Assembly: GCF_013348785.1 (NCBI RefSeq)
Contig: NZ_CP054691.1
Coordinates: 496,001 to 560,000 of the forward strand
DNA from: Gordonia sp. X0973
GTDB taxonomy: Bacteria > Actinomycetota > Actinomycetes > Mycobacteriales > Mycobacteriaceae
Length of the DNA stretch: 64,000 nucleotides
Direction of reading: 5' to 3'
This document shows positions 1 to 7,686 of this stretch, one piece after another (positions within the stretch are counted from its first letter, which is position 1; every line of letters starts with the position of its first letter). The notes under the pieces were generated by a model that was given only the letters and a program-made list of their open reading frames with translations, was not told the origin of the DNA and did not search any database. The translations under genes were made by a program, and so were the position numbers.

Positions 1-71
1 CCGCGGGAGAAGACCCAGTTGAACAGGCCCAGCTCACGCAGGCCGCCGGGTTCGATGCGAGGTGTGGTCAT
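1..71 (-). CDS. N-terminal fragment of an unidentified protein, possibly carboxymuconolactone decarboxylase family
   Basis: An open frame starts with ATG at 71 on the minus strand and runs off the left edge. The 23 visible residues begin MTTPRIEPGGLRELG and continue with an LFNWVF stretch. A start of this kind (I-P/E-P-G-G-x-R-E-x-G ... N-W) recalls actinobacterial carboxymuconolactone decarboxylase/AhpD-like proteins, but this is memory of a pattern and the fragment is too short to prove it. It diverges from the toxin-antitoxin operon to its right. Confidence 0.4.
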   Translation of the reverse strand, partial: MTTPRIEPGGLRELGLFNWVFSR

Positions 72-113
72 GGGGACCAACCGTAGCCCAGCCACCTCGT
101 CGGTGAACTGCGA

Positions 114-131
114 TAGCACAAGTGCTACTCT
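114..131 (+). promoter_or_regulatory. Operator palindrome overlapping a leaderless promoter of the toxin-antitoxin operon
   Basis: TAGCAC-AA-GTGCTA at 114-127 is a perfect inverted repeat. Its last two bases are the first two of TACTCT (126-131), a -10-type hexamer lying exactly 6 nt before the antitoxin ATG at 138. Antitoxin (or toxin-antitoxin complex) bound to the palindrome would block RNA polymerase, the usual autoregulation of such operons. The sites are read directly; the binding is inferred. Confidence 0.6.
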
Positions 132-137
132 GACGGA

Positions 138-383
138 ATGGAGACCGTTGGACTGCGCGAGTTGCGACAGAATGCCTCTGACCTGGTCCGTCGTGTCGAG
201 GGCGGGGAGGAGATCACGATTACCGTCTCCGGTCGTGCCAGCGCCCGGCTGGTCTCCGCCGGTACCAAGACGTGGCGCGATTGGGATGCCGTCGAGAAGC
301 TGTTCGCCGGTCCGGGGGATCCGGATTGGGAGTCCGACCGCGACCTCATCGACCCGGGACTGAGTGATCCGTGGGATCGGTAG
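138..383 (+). CDS. Phd/YefM-family antitoxin (VapB-like)
   Basis: An 81-residue protein. The N-terminal half (about 1-45, METVGLRELRQNASDLVRRV then GEEITITVSGRASARLV) matches the Phd/YefM antitoxin fold, which binds operator DNA as a dimer. The acidic, Trp-containing C-terminus (about 46-81) would wrap and inhibit the toxin. The reading frame runs into the PIN-domain gene, which overlaps its stop codon. It has no ribosome-binding site, and a -10 hexamer 6 nt upstream suggests leaderless translation. It neutralises the neighbouring ribonuclease toxin and probably represses the operon through the palindrome at 114-127. Confidence 0.85.
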   Translation: METVGLRELRQNASDLVRRVEGGEEITITVSGRASARLVSAGTKTWRDWDAVEKLFAGPGDPDWESDRDLIDPGLSDPWDR

Positions 384-763
384 TGCGCGGAATCCTCGAC
401 ACGAGTGTCGTCGTGGCGACCGACGTCGACCCCATTCCGGGTGAGTTGGCCCTGAGTTCGATCACCCTGGCCGAGCTCCACTTCGGTGTGCTGGTCGCGA
501 AGACGGCCGATGTTCGCGCGGAGCGGTTGCGGCGACTCCTGTTCATCGAACGGACCTTCGACGCGCTACCCGTCGACGGCGCAGTCGCCGACAGCTATGG
601 ACGGCTCGCGTCGACGGTCGTCCTGGATGGGCGAAGCCCGCGCGCACGGTCGATGGACCTTCTCATCGCGGCAACCGCCGATGCGCATGGCGCACGTCTC
701 TATACGCGCAATCCCGCTGACTTCCGAGGTCTCGCCGACTTCATCGAAGTCGTCTCCGTTTGA
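383..763 (+). CDS. vapC: VapC-family PIN-domain ribonuclease toxin
   Basis: A PIN-domain toxin of about 126 residues, expected to cleave tRNA or other RNA when freed from its antitoxin. Counted from an alternative upstream GTG at 371, the four acidic metal-binding residues are Asp10 (LDTSVV), Glu35 (TLAELHFG), Asp96 (SMDLLIAATA) and Asp117 (NPADF), so the active site is intact. I chose the GTG at 383 because it overlaps the antitoxin stop (TAGTG), typical of translational coupling, and gives the usual short lead to LDTSVV. The GTG at 371 is the alternative. Its RNA target cannot be told from sequence. Confidence 0.85.
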   Translation: MRGILDTSVVVATDVDPIPGELALSSITLAELHFGVLVAKTADVRAERLRRLLFIERTFDALPVDGAVADSYGRLASTVVLDGRSPRARSMDLLIAATADAHGARLYTRNPADFRGLADFIEVVSV

Positions 764-781
764 CCGTTGCTGCGGTTCGAC

Positions 782-2827
782 CTACTGCTGCAACGCGTGC
801 CGACCGGCGGGCAGCTCGGTCTCGGCCAGCGCCCGTTGGCCGATTCGGTTGAGAGCCGCGGTGACGTCGGCGGTGACCTTCTCGTCGTCGGCGTCGGTGG
901 GTAGCCATTCGTGGACCTGCGAGACGATCCAGTCCCGCCAAGCGCCGGCGATGGCCGCCACCTGCTGCTCACCCGCCGCGGTGGGGACGAGGTAGTCGCC
1001 GTCGCGCACGAGGTAGCCGTCGTTGACGATGCCGTTGTAGAAGGAGGTCAGCACCCCCGGTGGGATCCCGATGCCGTTCTCGATCGCCGTCTGGGTGATC
1101 CGCCGGTCCAGGTAGCGGGCCGGCATACCCGCCCGCAGCACACCCCACGCCGTCGGGACGTCGAGGTGACTTCCCGACGCGGCGAGCGCGTCGCGGAAGG
1201 CCGTCTTGCCGCGGGTGCGCAGAATACGGCCGATAATCGTCTCCAGCGTCGTCTGCGACGTCGTCGAGTCCGGCACGGCGAAGCCCTCCGTCGCACCCGT
1301 CGCGCTTTCCCGAGCAGCCTCCCGCATCGGGCGCTGCGGCAGGAACAGGGCAATCACGAAGGCGAGGATCGCCACCGGCACGACCCACAGGAACACATGC
1401 TGGAGAGTCTCCGCGTAGGCGTGCACGATCGGCAGCCGCTGGGTCTCGGGCAGCGCGTGCAGCTTGGCGGGCGTTGCGGCGATCGTCGGATCGGCGACGC
1501 GAGCCTGCATGAGCGCGCCTGGCAGATTCGACTTGAGCTGGTTGCTGTAGAGCGTGCCCATGACGGCGGCGCCGAACGACATGCCGAGCGTGCGGAAGAA
1601 GGTGATCGCGGACGTGGCGGTGCCCAGATCCTCGTAGCTCGCGGTGTTCTGCACCACGAGGACCAGCACCTGCATGATCAGGCCGATGCCCAGGCCGAGG
1701 ATGAAGATGTAGATCGACGTCACCAGGATCGACGTGTTCTCGTCCATGCGTGACAGGAGGTAGAGGCCGACGGCGATGATCGCGGACCCGGCGATCGGGA
1801 AGACCTTGTACTTGCCCGTGCGGCCGACCACCCCGCCGGACACCACGGCCGTGATGAGTAGACCGACGACCATCGGGAGCGTGCGCAAGCCGCTGTCGGT
1901 GGCGGTCGTGCCCTGGACGTACTGCAGGAACGTCGGGAGGAAGGTCATCGCGCCGAGCATGGCGAAGCCGACGATGAAGGAGAGGACCGACGAGATCGCG
2001 AAGACGCCGCTGCGGAAGAGATGCATCGGCAGGATCGGCTCGGCGGCCCGCAACTCGACGAACACGAAGATGACGAACGCGACGATCGAGCCGACGAAGA
2101 GACTGATGATCGTCGCCGATCCCCAGGCGTACTGCGATCCGCCCCACGAGAGCGCCAGGGTCAGGCCGACCGCCCCGAGTGCGACGAACACGATGCCCGC
2201 GTAGTCGATCTTCGCCTTGATCCGTTCGGAGATACCGGGGATCGTGCGCAGAGCCATTGCGACGACGATGATGGCGATCGGCACGTTCACGTAGAAGGCC
2301 CAGCGCCAGGAGAGATGGTCGGTGAACAGGCCGCCCATCAGCGGGCCGATGACCGTCGTGACACCGAACACCGCGCCCAGAGCGCCCTGGTATTTGCCGC
2401 GGTCGCGCAGCGGGATCACGTCGGCGATCAGTGCCGTCGCCGTCACCGTGATCGCGCCGCCGCCGATGCCCTGGATCGCCCGGAAGGCGATCAGCATCAC
2501 CATGTTCTGCGCCAGACCGCAGAAGAAGGAACCGACGATGAACACGACGACGGCGACGATGAAGACCTTCTTGCGGCCCCACAGGTCACCGAATTTGCCG
2601 GCGAGCACCACCGACACCGTTTCGGCCAGCATGTAGGAGGTGACGATCCAGCTCATGTGGCCGGCGCCGCCGAGGTCGCCGACGATGGTCGGCAGGGCCG
2701 TCGAGACGATCGTCTGGTCCAGTGCGGCCAGCAGCATCCCGATGAGAATCGTCGCGAAGACCCAGTTGCGCTGGCTCAGCGACAGCGATGTGCGAGCCGT
2801 CGACGGTGCGGTGGCGGCAGTGGTCAT
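782..2827 (-). CDS. DHA2-family (EmrB/QacA) 14-TM multidrug exporter with cytoplasmic C-terminal extension
   Basis: A 681-residue proton-driven exporter of the major facilitator superfamily. Motif A-like GKFGDLWGRKK lies near residue 83, and the DHA2 pattern LDQTIVSTALPTI follows the first membrane helix. About 14 hydrophobic segments occupy residues 20-510. The last 150 or so residues are soluble and contain patterns such as PTAWGVLRAGMPARYLDRR and a VNDGYLVRDGDYLVPTAAG stretch that look like a winged helix. The start ATG at 2827 is preceded by GGAG; a longer frame to 2890 lacks a site. Substrates are unknown. No adjacent regulator is evident, so the C-terminal domain could itself be regulatory, which is inference. 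Confidence 0.88.
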   Translation of the reverse strand: MTTAATAPSTARTSLSLSQRNWVFATILIGMLLAALDQTIVSTALPTIVGDLGGAGHMSWIVTSYMLAETVSVVLAGKFGDLWGRKKVFIVAVVVFIVGSFFCGLAQNMVMLIAFRAIQGIGGGAITVTATALIADVIPLRDRGKYQGALGAVFGVTTVIGPLMGGLFTDHLSWRWAFYVNVPIAIIVVAMALRTIPGISERIKAKIDYAGIVFVALGAVGLTLALSWGGSQYAWGSATIISLFVGSIVAFVIFVFVELRAAEPILPMHLFRSGVFAISSVLSFIVGFAMLGAMTFLPTFLQYVQGTTATDSGLRTLPMVVGLLITAVVSGGVVGRTGKYKVFPIAGSAIIAVGLYLLSRMDENTSILVTSIYIFILGLGIGLIMQVLVLVVQNTASYEDLGTATSAITFFRTLGMSFGAAVMGTLYSNQLKSNLPGALMQARVADPTIAATPAKLHALPETQRLPIVHAYAETLQHVFLWVVPVAILAFVIALFLPQRPMREAARESATGATEGFAVPDSTTSQTTLETIIGRILRTRGKTAFRDALAASGSHLDVPTAWGVLRAGMPARYLDRRITQTAIENGIGIPPGVLTSFYNGIVNDGYLVRDGDYLVPTAAGEQQVAAIAGAWRDWIVSQVHEWLPTDADDEKVTADVTAALNRIGQRALAETELPAGRHALQQ

Positions 2828-3066
2828 CGTGTCTCCGTCCGGATCGGAATCGCGAGTGCGCGGGGTCAGCCTACGACCGCGGCTCTCCATCGGAGGGAGA
2901 ACTGCCGTCCGTAGTCATGCCAACTGGAGCAACAATATGAGGAACGAGAAGAAGCTGAGCCAGAAGCGGCGCGTCGCTCACCGACGTTCCCCCTACCTGC
3001 GAATCCGCCCCGTTATCGAGCGCGAATCTATCAGGGGAATCTAGTTGGTCAACCGTCTGCCGGAAG

Positions 3067-4476
3067 TCAACGGCGACAGATGCGGACGGTCCTCGGTATC
3101 GGAGACTGCGCAAAGCGGACGTTTCGAACTTTGGCGTCGAGCCAGTTCAACGCGTCGGGGAATCCCATGAAGGCGCTGCCGAAATGCTCCGCGGGGAATT
3201 CGTGGTAGTCGACGGGCACACCGAGGCGGCACTGCTCGTCGACGAACGCCCTTGTCCCGACTGCGGGCACCCACCACTCGAATCTGCCGTGATAGACGAA
3301 CAGCGGCGTGCCGGACGGTCGACCGCGCATCGCGCTGACGCGGTAGACCTTCGCGGCGAGCGGGGAGTGGAACGGGTCGCCCGACTTCGACATCAATTGC
3401 ATCGGCCAAAACGTCGGGCCGATGATGCCGCCCGCCGTCGAACACGCGTCTTTGATGGCGGAAGTCGCCATCCACTGCGCGAGATTGTTGGTCTCCGCGA
3501 GGAGTTCGGGGCGCTCGCGGATGATCCCGAGCGTCGCGACGTGGAGCACGCCGGTGGCAATGTTCGCGTTCATCGACCTCGGCAGCAGTGAGAAATCTGC
3601 CGGCATGCCGCCCAGGGCGGCACCGCGGATCCGGTTGGCGAGTTCCGGTGCGTAGTCGTCGAGTTGTGCGACCGCCCCGTGGGTGGCGATTGCTCCGCCC
3701 GAGAAGCCGGACATGATGACCGGGGCCTTGATCACGTGCAGACGATGCGTGTTCGCGTCGTGGTTCATGATGGCCCGGATGGAGTCGAGTACGACGCGTC
3801 CACCGGAGATCGGCTCCGCATAGGCCATCCGGGCGCCTTGGTGGTCGGCGACGAGGACGGTGAAGCCGCGATCAAGCGCCCACTGGGTCGTCGGCGGGAT
3901 GCGGTCCGGGTCGTTGGTGGTCAAGTCGCGCGGGTGCGACAACGCGTAGCCGGGCGTGCATCTCGCTCCGAGTGAATCGATCGCGAGATTGTTGACCAGC
4001 ACCGGGGTCGGGCCGCGCCCGGTCCAGCGTGCCGTCGGGTAGAGCAGCGTGGCGGTACCCCAGGACGGTTTGTCGTGTGAGTCGGTCGTGGCGAACTTGA
4101 GTTGCACTGCCCGTCGGACAGGTTGGCCGAGCACTGCGCCGACGGTCGGCGTGATGTCGCGCGCCGCGACGACGGAGCCGCGGGTAAGGCTGTCGAGATT
4201 CGGCGGACGAGCGTCGAAGAATGGATCCCCCGACGGCGAGGGCAGCAAGGCCGCACGTAGATCCTGAGTCCGGCGGTCGAGGTTCGGGTCGGCCGCGCGT
4301 GGATCGAGGTTTCGGCGATGCGGTATCGGCGGAGGTGGTGCGAGGCCGTTCATGAAGTCGCGAATCGCGGGCGGCGCCGGTGCGACGTTGAACGGTTCGG
4401 CGCGTGCAGCAGCAGCGGGCACGATCAGGCCCGCGGCGAGCACGGCAGCCGCAGCCAGACCGCGAACGACGAACAT
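3067..4476 (-). CDS. Secreted lipase/esterase of the LIP (secretory lipase) family
   Basis: A 469-residue protein with a signal peptide (about 1-26, ending AAAARAE) and an alpha/beta-hydrolase domain. The nucleophile elbow GFSGG is at 257-261, with Ser259 as the nucleophile. Late in the protein PAEHFG supplies the likely catalytic His, and YHGRFEWWVP holds the acid-loop region. This is the pattern of the Candida-type secretory lipase family (PF03583), common in Gordonia and Rhodococcus. It likely hydrolyses acylglycerols or esters outside the cell. A purine-rich AGGGGGG lies before the ATG. It is a useful reference for the degenerate relative at 39561-40901. The 240 bp between it and the exporter gene shows nothing recognisable. 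Confidence 0.87.
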   Translation of the reverse strand: MFVVRGLAAAAVLAAGLIVPAAAARAEPFNVAPAPPAIRDFMNGLAPPPPIPHRRNLDPRAADPNLDRRTQDLRAALLPSPSGDPFFDARPPNLDSLTRGSVVAARDITPTVGAVLGQPVRRAVQLKFATTDSHDKPSWGTATLLYPTARWTGRGPTPVLVNNLAIDSLGARCTPGYALSHPRDLTTNDPDRIPPTTQWALDRGFTVLVADHQGARMAYAEPISGGRVVLDSIRAIMNHDANTHRLHVIKAPVIMSGFSGGAIATHGAVAQLDDYAPELANRIRGAALGGMPADFSLLPRSMNANIATGVLHVATLGIIRERPELLAETNNLAQWMATSAIKDACSTAGGIIGPTFWPMQLMSKSGDPFHSPLAAKVYRVSAMRGRPSGTPLFVYHGRFEWWVPAVGTRAFVDEQCRLGVPVDYHEFPAEHFGSAFMGFPDALNWLDAKVRNVRFAQSPIPRTVRICRR

Positions 4477-4575
4477 GGCGCCCCCCTGGTCCTATGTGCG
4501 GTGTCGAAGTTCGGATACAGAATAGACCCGTTGAGGTCACGTGTGTTGCCAGATCGTCTCCGGCTCGGTCGACGA

Positions 4576-4617
4576 AGAACTGGGCGCGGTCGGCGGAGAA
4601 CTGGGCGCGGTCGGCGG
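4576..4617. repeat. Two tandem 21-bp repeats upstream of the SRPBCC gene
   Basis: The unit beginning AGAACTGGGCGCGGTCGGCG occurs twice, at 4576-4596 and 4597-4617, without mismatch. It lies about 20 bp before the start of the gene at 4639. It may be an expression-affecting spacer or a slippage product; no function is evident. Confidence 0.7.
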
Positions 4618-4638
4618 GACCGCGGTTACGGTCGAAGG

Positions 4639-5109
4639 ATGTTCGAAGTCGAACGAGATCCCGCCGTCGTCGAACTCGGCGTTTTTGTCGAGCAAGAACC
4701 GTCGACGGTGTGGCGGGCGTTGACCGAACCGGACCTGATCGCGCAGTGGCTCTCGCCGACGACGGGGTTTGCGCCGCGGGTCGGGACGACCTTCATCGTC
4801 GAAGTGCCGACGCCCGACGACTCGGCGGCCGAAATGGCCTGCCAGGTCACCGTCGTCGATCCACCGCGGCGGCTGACCTACAGCTGGACCGATCTGCGCG
4901 GTGATCCGCCGCAGCGCTGGCTCGTCGACTGGCAATTGTCGCCGCATGGGCACGGCACCCGGATCCTGATGACGATGAGTGGATTCGACATCGCCGACCG
5001 ACGCCAGAAGATGGCGCGCAACGCCGTCGAGCGCGGCTGGGACCGGACGGTCCTGCCGGCGCTGGTGCGGGTCGTCGGCGAGACCGGCCCCGATCGTCAG
5101 GTGCCGTAG
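4639..5109 (+). CDS. SRPBCC / AHSA1-like ligand-binding domain protein
   Basis: A 156-residue START/SRPBCC-fold protein, hydrophobic-pocket type. The pattern EQEPSTVWRALTEPDLIAQWLSP near residues 18-40 and the later VVDPPRRLTYSW are typical of the activator-of-Hsp90-ATPase-homologue-1 (AHSA1) group, whose bacterial members have mostly unknown ligands. The ATG at 4639 follows TACGGT by 6 nt, so the message may be leaderless; a weak AAGG also precedes it. Its 3' end overlaps the convergent ramB by 13 bp. No pathway can be assigned. Confidence 0.8.
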   Translation: MFEVERDPAVVELGVFVEQEPSTVWRALTEPDLIAQWLSPTTGFAPRVGTTFIVEVPTPDDSAAEMACQVTVVDPPRRLTYSWTDLRGDPPQRWLVDWQLSPHGHGTRILMTMSGFDIADRRQKMARNAVERGWDRTVLPALVRVVGETGPDRQVP

Positions 5110-6524
5110 GGCGAGATGCTGCTGCGGTGCTCGTCGATGTGCAGCGGCACGCCCAGCGGCGGGAAGGCGCGTTGCGGGCAGCCGATGCGGTCGCAGACCC
5201 GGCAACCCGAGCCGATGGGCGTGATCTTCGCCTGCGGTCCGATCTCCAGACCGTCGGAGTAGATGACGCGCCCGGCGTGGCGCAGTTCGCAGCCCAGCCC
5301 GATCGCGAAGGTTTTGCCCGGTTGCCCGTAGCGCGCGGCGCGGCGCTCGACCGTGCGCGCCACCCAGAAGTAGTCGCGGCCGTCGGGCATCTGCGCCACC
5401 TGGGTCAGGATCTTGCCGGGCGAGGCGAACGTCTCGTACACGTTCCACAGCGGGCAGGTGCCGCCGCTGGCCGAGAAGTGAAATCCCGTCGCCGACTGGC
5501 GTTTGGACATGTTCCCCGCGCGGTCGACGCGGACGAAGGACCACGGGATGCCGCGCAGATTCGGGCGCTGCAGGGTCGAGAGGCGGTGGCAGATCGTCTC
5601 GTAGGAGAGTGCGTAGAACGCCGAGAGGCGCTCGATGTCGTAGCGGAAGTCTTCGGCGGCGCCGTGGAACTGTTCGTACGGCATCATCGCCGCGGCGGCG
5701 AAGTAGCTCGCCAGTCCCGACATCGCGAGGGCCCGGGCGTCCTCGGAGGTGAAATTCGCGTCGTCGACGAGCCGCGTCATCACGTCGCTGTATTCGAGGT
5801 AGGCCAGCTCCGACGCGAGCTTGAACGTCCGCTGGCCCGGACCGAGCGTCGCGGAGACCTCCAACTGTCCGCTGTGTGAGTCGTAGCGGTGCAGCAGGTC
5901 GTCGCCGAGGTCGACGCGGCGCACGATGTGGACGCCGTGCATGGTTTCCAGGCGGTTGGCGATCTCGGCCCGGACGTCGCCGGAGCGCATGCGCATCCGC
6001 GTCACCATCTCCTCGGCGGCGACGTCGAGTTCGTGGAGGTAGTTGTGCCTGGCGGAGAAGAAGTCGCGCACCTCCTCGTGGGGGGCGCTGATCGATCCGC
6101 GCATGCTGCGGTCGCCGCGCTCGTCGGTCGCCGCGGCCAGCTGGTCCGACGCGATCCGATACCGGCGGTGCAGGTTGACCACGGCCTCGGCGATCGTCGG
6201 ATGCGACGACACCATGTCGACGATCTCCGTCAGATCGGTCGCCGACCCCGGGGTCATGTGCTCCTCGATCAGCGCCTCGCGCAGCTCGGCCACCAGGCGG
6301 ATGTTGTCCTGCGGATCGAAGAACTGCGCGTCGACCCCGAAGACCTCCGAGATCCGGCCGAGCACCGCAGCCGTCAACGGCCGGGTGTCGTGCTCGATCT
6401 GGTTGAGATACGACGGGGAGATCCCCAGATCGGCGGCCAGGCGCACCTGTGACAATCCGCGCTCGGCGCGCAGCTGGCGCAGACGTGATCCGACATAGTT
6501 CGGTCGCGCGGGTGTGGTCGTCAT
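5097..6524 (-). CDS. ramB: RamB-type acetate/propionate metabolism regulator (XRE family, short-chain fatty acyl regulator)
   Basis: A 475-residue DNA-binding regulator. An XRE/Cro helix-turn-helix occupies about 10-65 (LRAERGLSQVRLAADLGIS, then PSYLNQIEHDTRPLT). A long middle region of the IrrE/peptidase-like type and a C-terminal Cys-containing domain follow (CRVCDRIGCPQRAFPP near 440-455). This is the architecture of C. glutamicum RamB and M. tuberculosis Rv0465c, which repress aceA/icl. It lies about 1.2 kb from aceA, and a RamB-type operator precedes aceA. It diverges from the lipoprotein gene with only 27 bp between starts. The clustered cysteines could bind metal or sense redox, which is inference. 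Confidence 0.92.
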   Translation of the reverse strand: MTTTPARPNYVGSRLRQLRAERGLSQVRLAADLGISPSYLNQIEHDTRPLTAAVLGRISEVFGVDAQFFDPQDNIRLVAELREALIEEHMTPGSATDLTEIVDMVSSHPTIAEAVVNLHRRYRIASDQLAAATDERGDRSMRGSISAPHEEVRDFFSARHNYLHELDVAAEEMVTRMRMRSGDVRAEIANRLETMHGVHIVRRVDLGDDLLHRYDSHSGQLEVSATLGPGQRTFKLASELAYLEYSDVMTRLVDDANFTSEDARALAMSGLASYFAAAAMMPYEQFHGAAEDFRYDIERLSAFYALSYETICHRLSTLQRPNLRGIPWSFVRVDRAGNMSKRQSATGFHFSASGGTCPLWNVYETFASPGKILTQVAQMPDGRDYFWVARTVERRAARYGQPGKTFAIGLGCELRHAGRVIYSDGLEIGPQAKITPIGSGCRVCDRIGCPQRAFPPLGVPLHIDEHRSSISPYGT

Positions 6525-6538
6525 CGGCGCCTGCCCGG

Positions 6539-6544
6539 TACGGT
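6539..6544 (+). promoter_or_regulatory. -10 hexamer fixing the lipoprotein start (leaderless)
   Basis: TACGGT lies 7 nt before ATG 6552. It favours that ATG over the GTG at 6543, which overlaps the hexamer itself. Confidence 0.45.
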
Positions 6545-6551
6545 GTCGCGC

Positions 6552-7337
6552 ATGGGTTCTCCAAGGAGATGGTGGTCGGCGACCGGCGTCGTATTCGTCA
6601 TCGCCGGGCTGGTGGGCTGTTCCTCAACCGTAGACCTGACCCCGCCGTCGCCGGGGGCGATGCTGCTCGCCCCGGCGGAGCTGCTGGCCACGTTCACCGC
6701 GCAGGACGCGACGGTCCAGCAGCTGACCGAGGGCAACGCCGCCCTGCTCGCCGCCGCCGAGCAGGCCGAGGTCGCTCCGCGCGAATGCCGCCCGACCGCC
6801 GACGCCGACATGAACCGTCGCATGTCCGAGGACGATGCCGCGGTGCTGGCCGCGCGCAGCCCGGAGGCCTCGTTGACCAACGTTGTCTTCGCCGGCGCGC
6901 GCGATGTCGACGCCGACCTGCGGGAGAACACCGACGCCTGCGCGACGACGCGGACCACCGTCGCGCAGGGTTCGCGTGCGGGTGCGGTGATCACCGCCGA
7001 GCACCGCAAACTGGCCGCGCCCGTGCTGGCCGGCCAAGGGGCCGGCCGGTTGGGGCTGGTCGGCCGGTTGAGCATCACGCAGATGTTGGTGTTGCGCACC
7101 GACACGACGACGACGATGCCCGACGGTGCGACGTCGCGGTCGGTCTCGTTCGCCGGGTACGCCGTCGGCCAGACGCCCGCGGCGAAGGACAAGAAGGCTG
7201 ATTTCACCGTCGCGCTGACCGTCGTGGGGGCCAGCACGCCGTTCACGACGCCGTTCCCCGAGCTGACTCCGCCGATGTCGGACAAGGAGTTCGCCGAGCT
7301 GTTCAGCAAGGCGCTCGTGGCGGCCGGCAGGGCGTAG
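6552..7337 (+). CDS. Putative lipoprotein of unknown function
   Basis: A 261-residue protein with a short basic N-terminus, a hydrophobic segment and lipobox LVGC, giving Cys23 as the lipidated residue. The mature part is Ala/Thr-rich and has a few Cys residues (around PRECRP and TDACATT) that might form a disulfide. I do not recognise a family. It sits between ramB (divergent) and aceA (same strand, 350 bp downstream). A -10 hexamer 7 nt upstream suggests a leaderless message. Confidence 0.72.
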   Translation: MGSPRRWWSATGVVFVIAGLVGCSSTVDLTPPSPGAMLLAPAELLATFTAQDATVQQLTEGNAALLAAAEQAEVAPRECRPTADADMNRRMSEDDAAVLAARSPEASLTNVVFAGARDVDADLRENTDACATTRTTVAQGSRAGAVITAEHRKLAAPVLAGQGAGRLGLVGRLSITQMLVLRTDTTTTMPDGATSRSVSFAGYAVGQTPAAKDKKADFTVALTVVGASTPFTTPFPELTPPMSDKEFAELFSKALVAAGRA

Positions 7338-7364
7338 TCGAGTCGTCGCTCCCGCCGTCGCGAG

Positions 7365-7380
7365 TGTGACGAGCGACACA
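7365..7380. promoter_or_regulatory. Possible CRP/GlxR-type site upstream of aceA
   Basis: TGTGA-N6-ACACA differs by one base from the CRP-family consensus TGTGA-N6-TCACA. GlxR regulates aceA in C. glutamicum. The site is about 300 bp from the aceA start, so relevance is uncertain. Confidence 0.25.
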
Positions 7381-7465
7381 CCTCGTCGCGGAGGGAGGCG
7401 TGGCGGGGCGGCATGATCCCCCGACGGCTGGATGTCGGGCCGGCGGACCCGGCTCGGAAAATCCC

Positions 7466-7484
7466 AGTACGCGCGTACTTTTTT
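7466..7484. terminator. Short palindrome followed by a T-run in the lipoprotein-aceA gap
   Basis: AGTACGCGCGTACT at 7466-7479 is a perfect 14-bp palindrome leading into six Ts (7479-7484). As RNA it can form a 5-bp stem with a GCGC loop plus a U-tract, a weak intrinsic terminator for the lipoprotein gene. It could instead be a repressor operator for aceA. Confidence 0.4.
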
Positions 7485-7520
7485 CTTCGAGGTGCCGTGA
7501 CTTTCACACCCGTAGTTTCG

Positions 7521-7533
7521 CAAACTTTGCAAA
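7521..7533 (+). promoter_or_regulatory. RamB-type operator upstream of aceA
   Basis: CAAACTTTGCAAA matches 12 of 13 positions of the published C. glutamicum RamB motif A(A/G)AACTTTGCAAA. It lies 154 bp before the aceA ATG, inside the only AT-rich patch of the 349-bp gap (7338-7686). Flanking TTTCGCAAA (7516-7524) and GATTTGCATTTT (about 7555) look like additional half-sites. With ramB encoded 1.2 kb away, repression of aceA through this site is a strong inference. Confidence 0.72.
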
Positions 7534-7686
7534 TTTTGGCTGAAACATTGCGCGGATTTGCATTTTCAACGATTGGACCTGCGGGTTTGTTCTATGGCAC
7601 CCTTGCTGCAGGCACCGCCTAGAGGCTTGGGATTCTTCGCAATCTCTGTTCGGCCTTTTCGTAAGAAGAAGAAAGCGAATGCACTA

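Noticed and set aside
4537..6564. 675-codon minus-strand frame over ramB
   Set aside because: Out-of-frame shadow of ramB with Arg/Pro/Ala-rich translation; ramB itself has a complete helix-turn-helix and Cys-rich C-terminus.
7413..7622. 69-codon frame between the lipoprotein gene and aceA
   Set aside because: It spans the palindrome, T-run and RamB operator, lacks a site and has no protein-like pattern.
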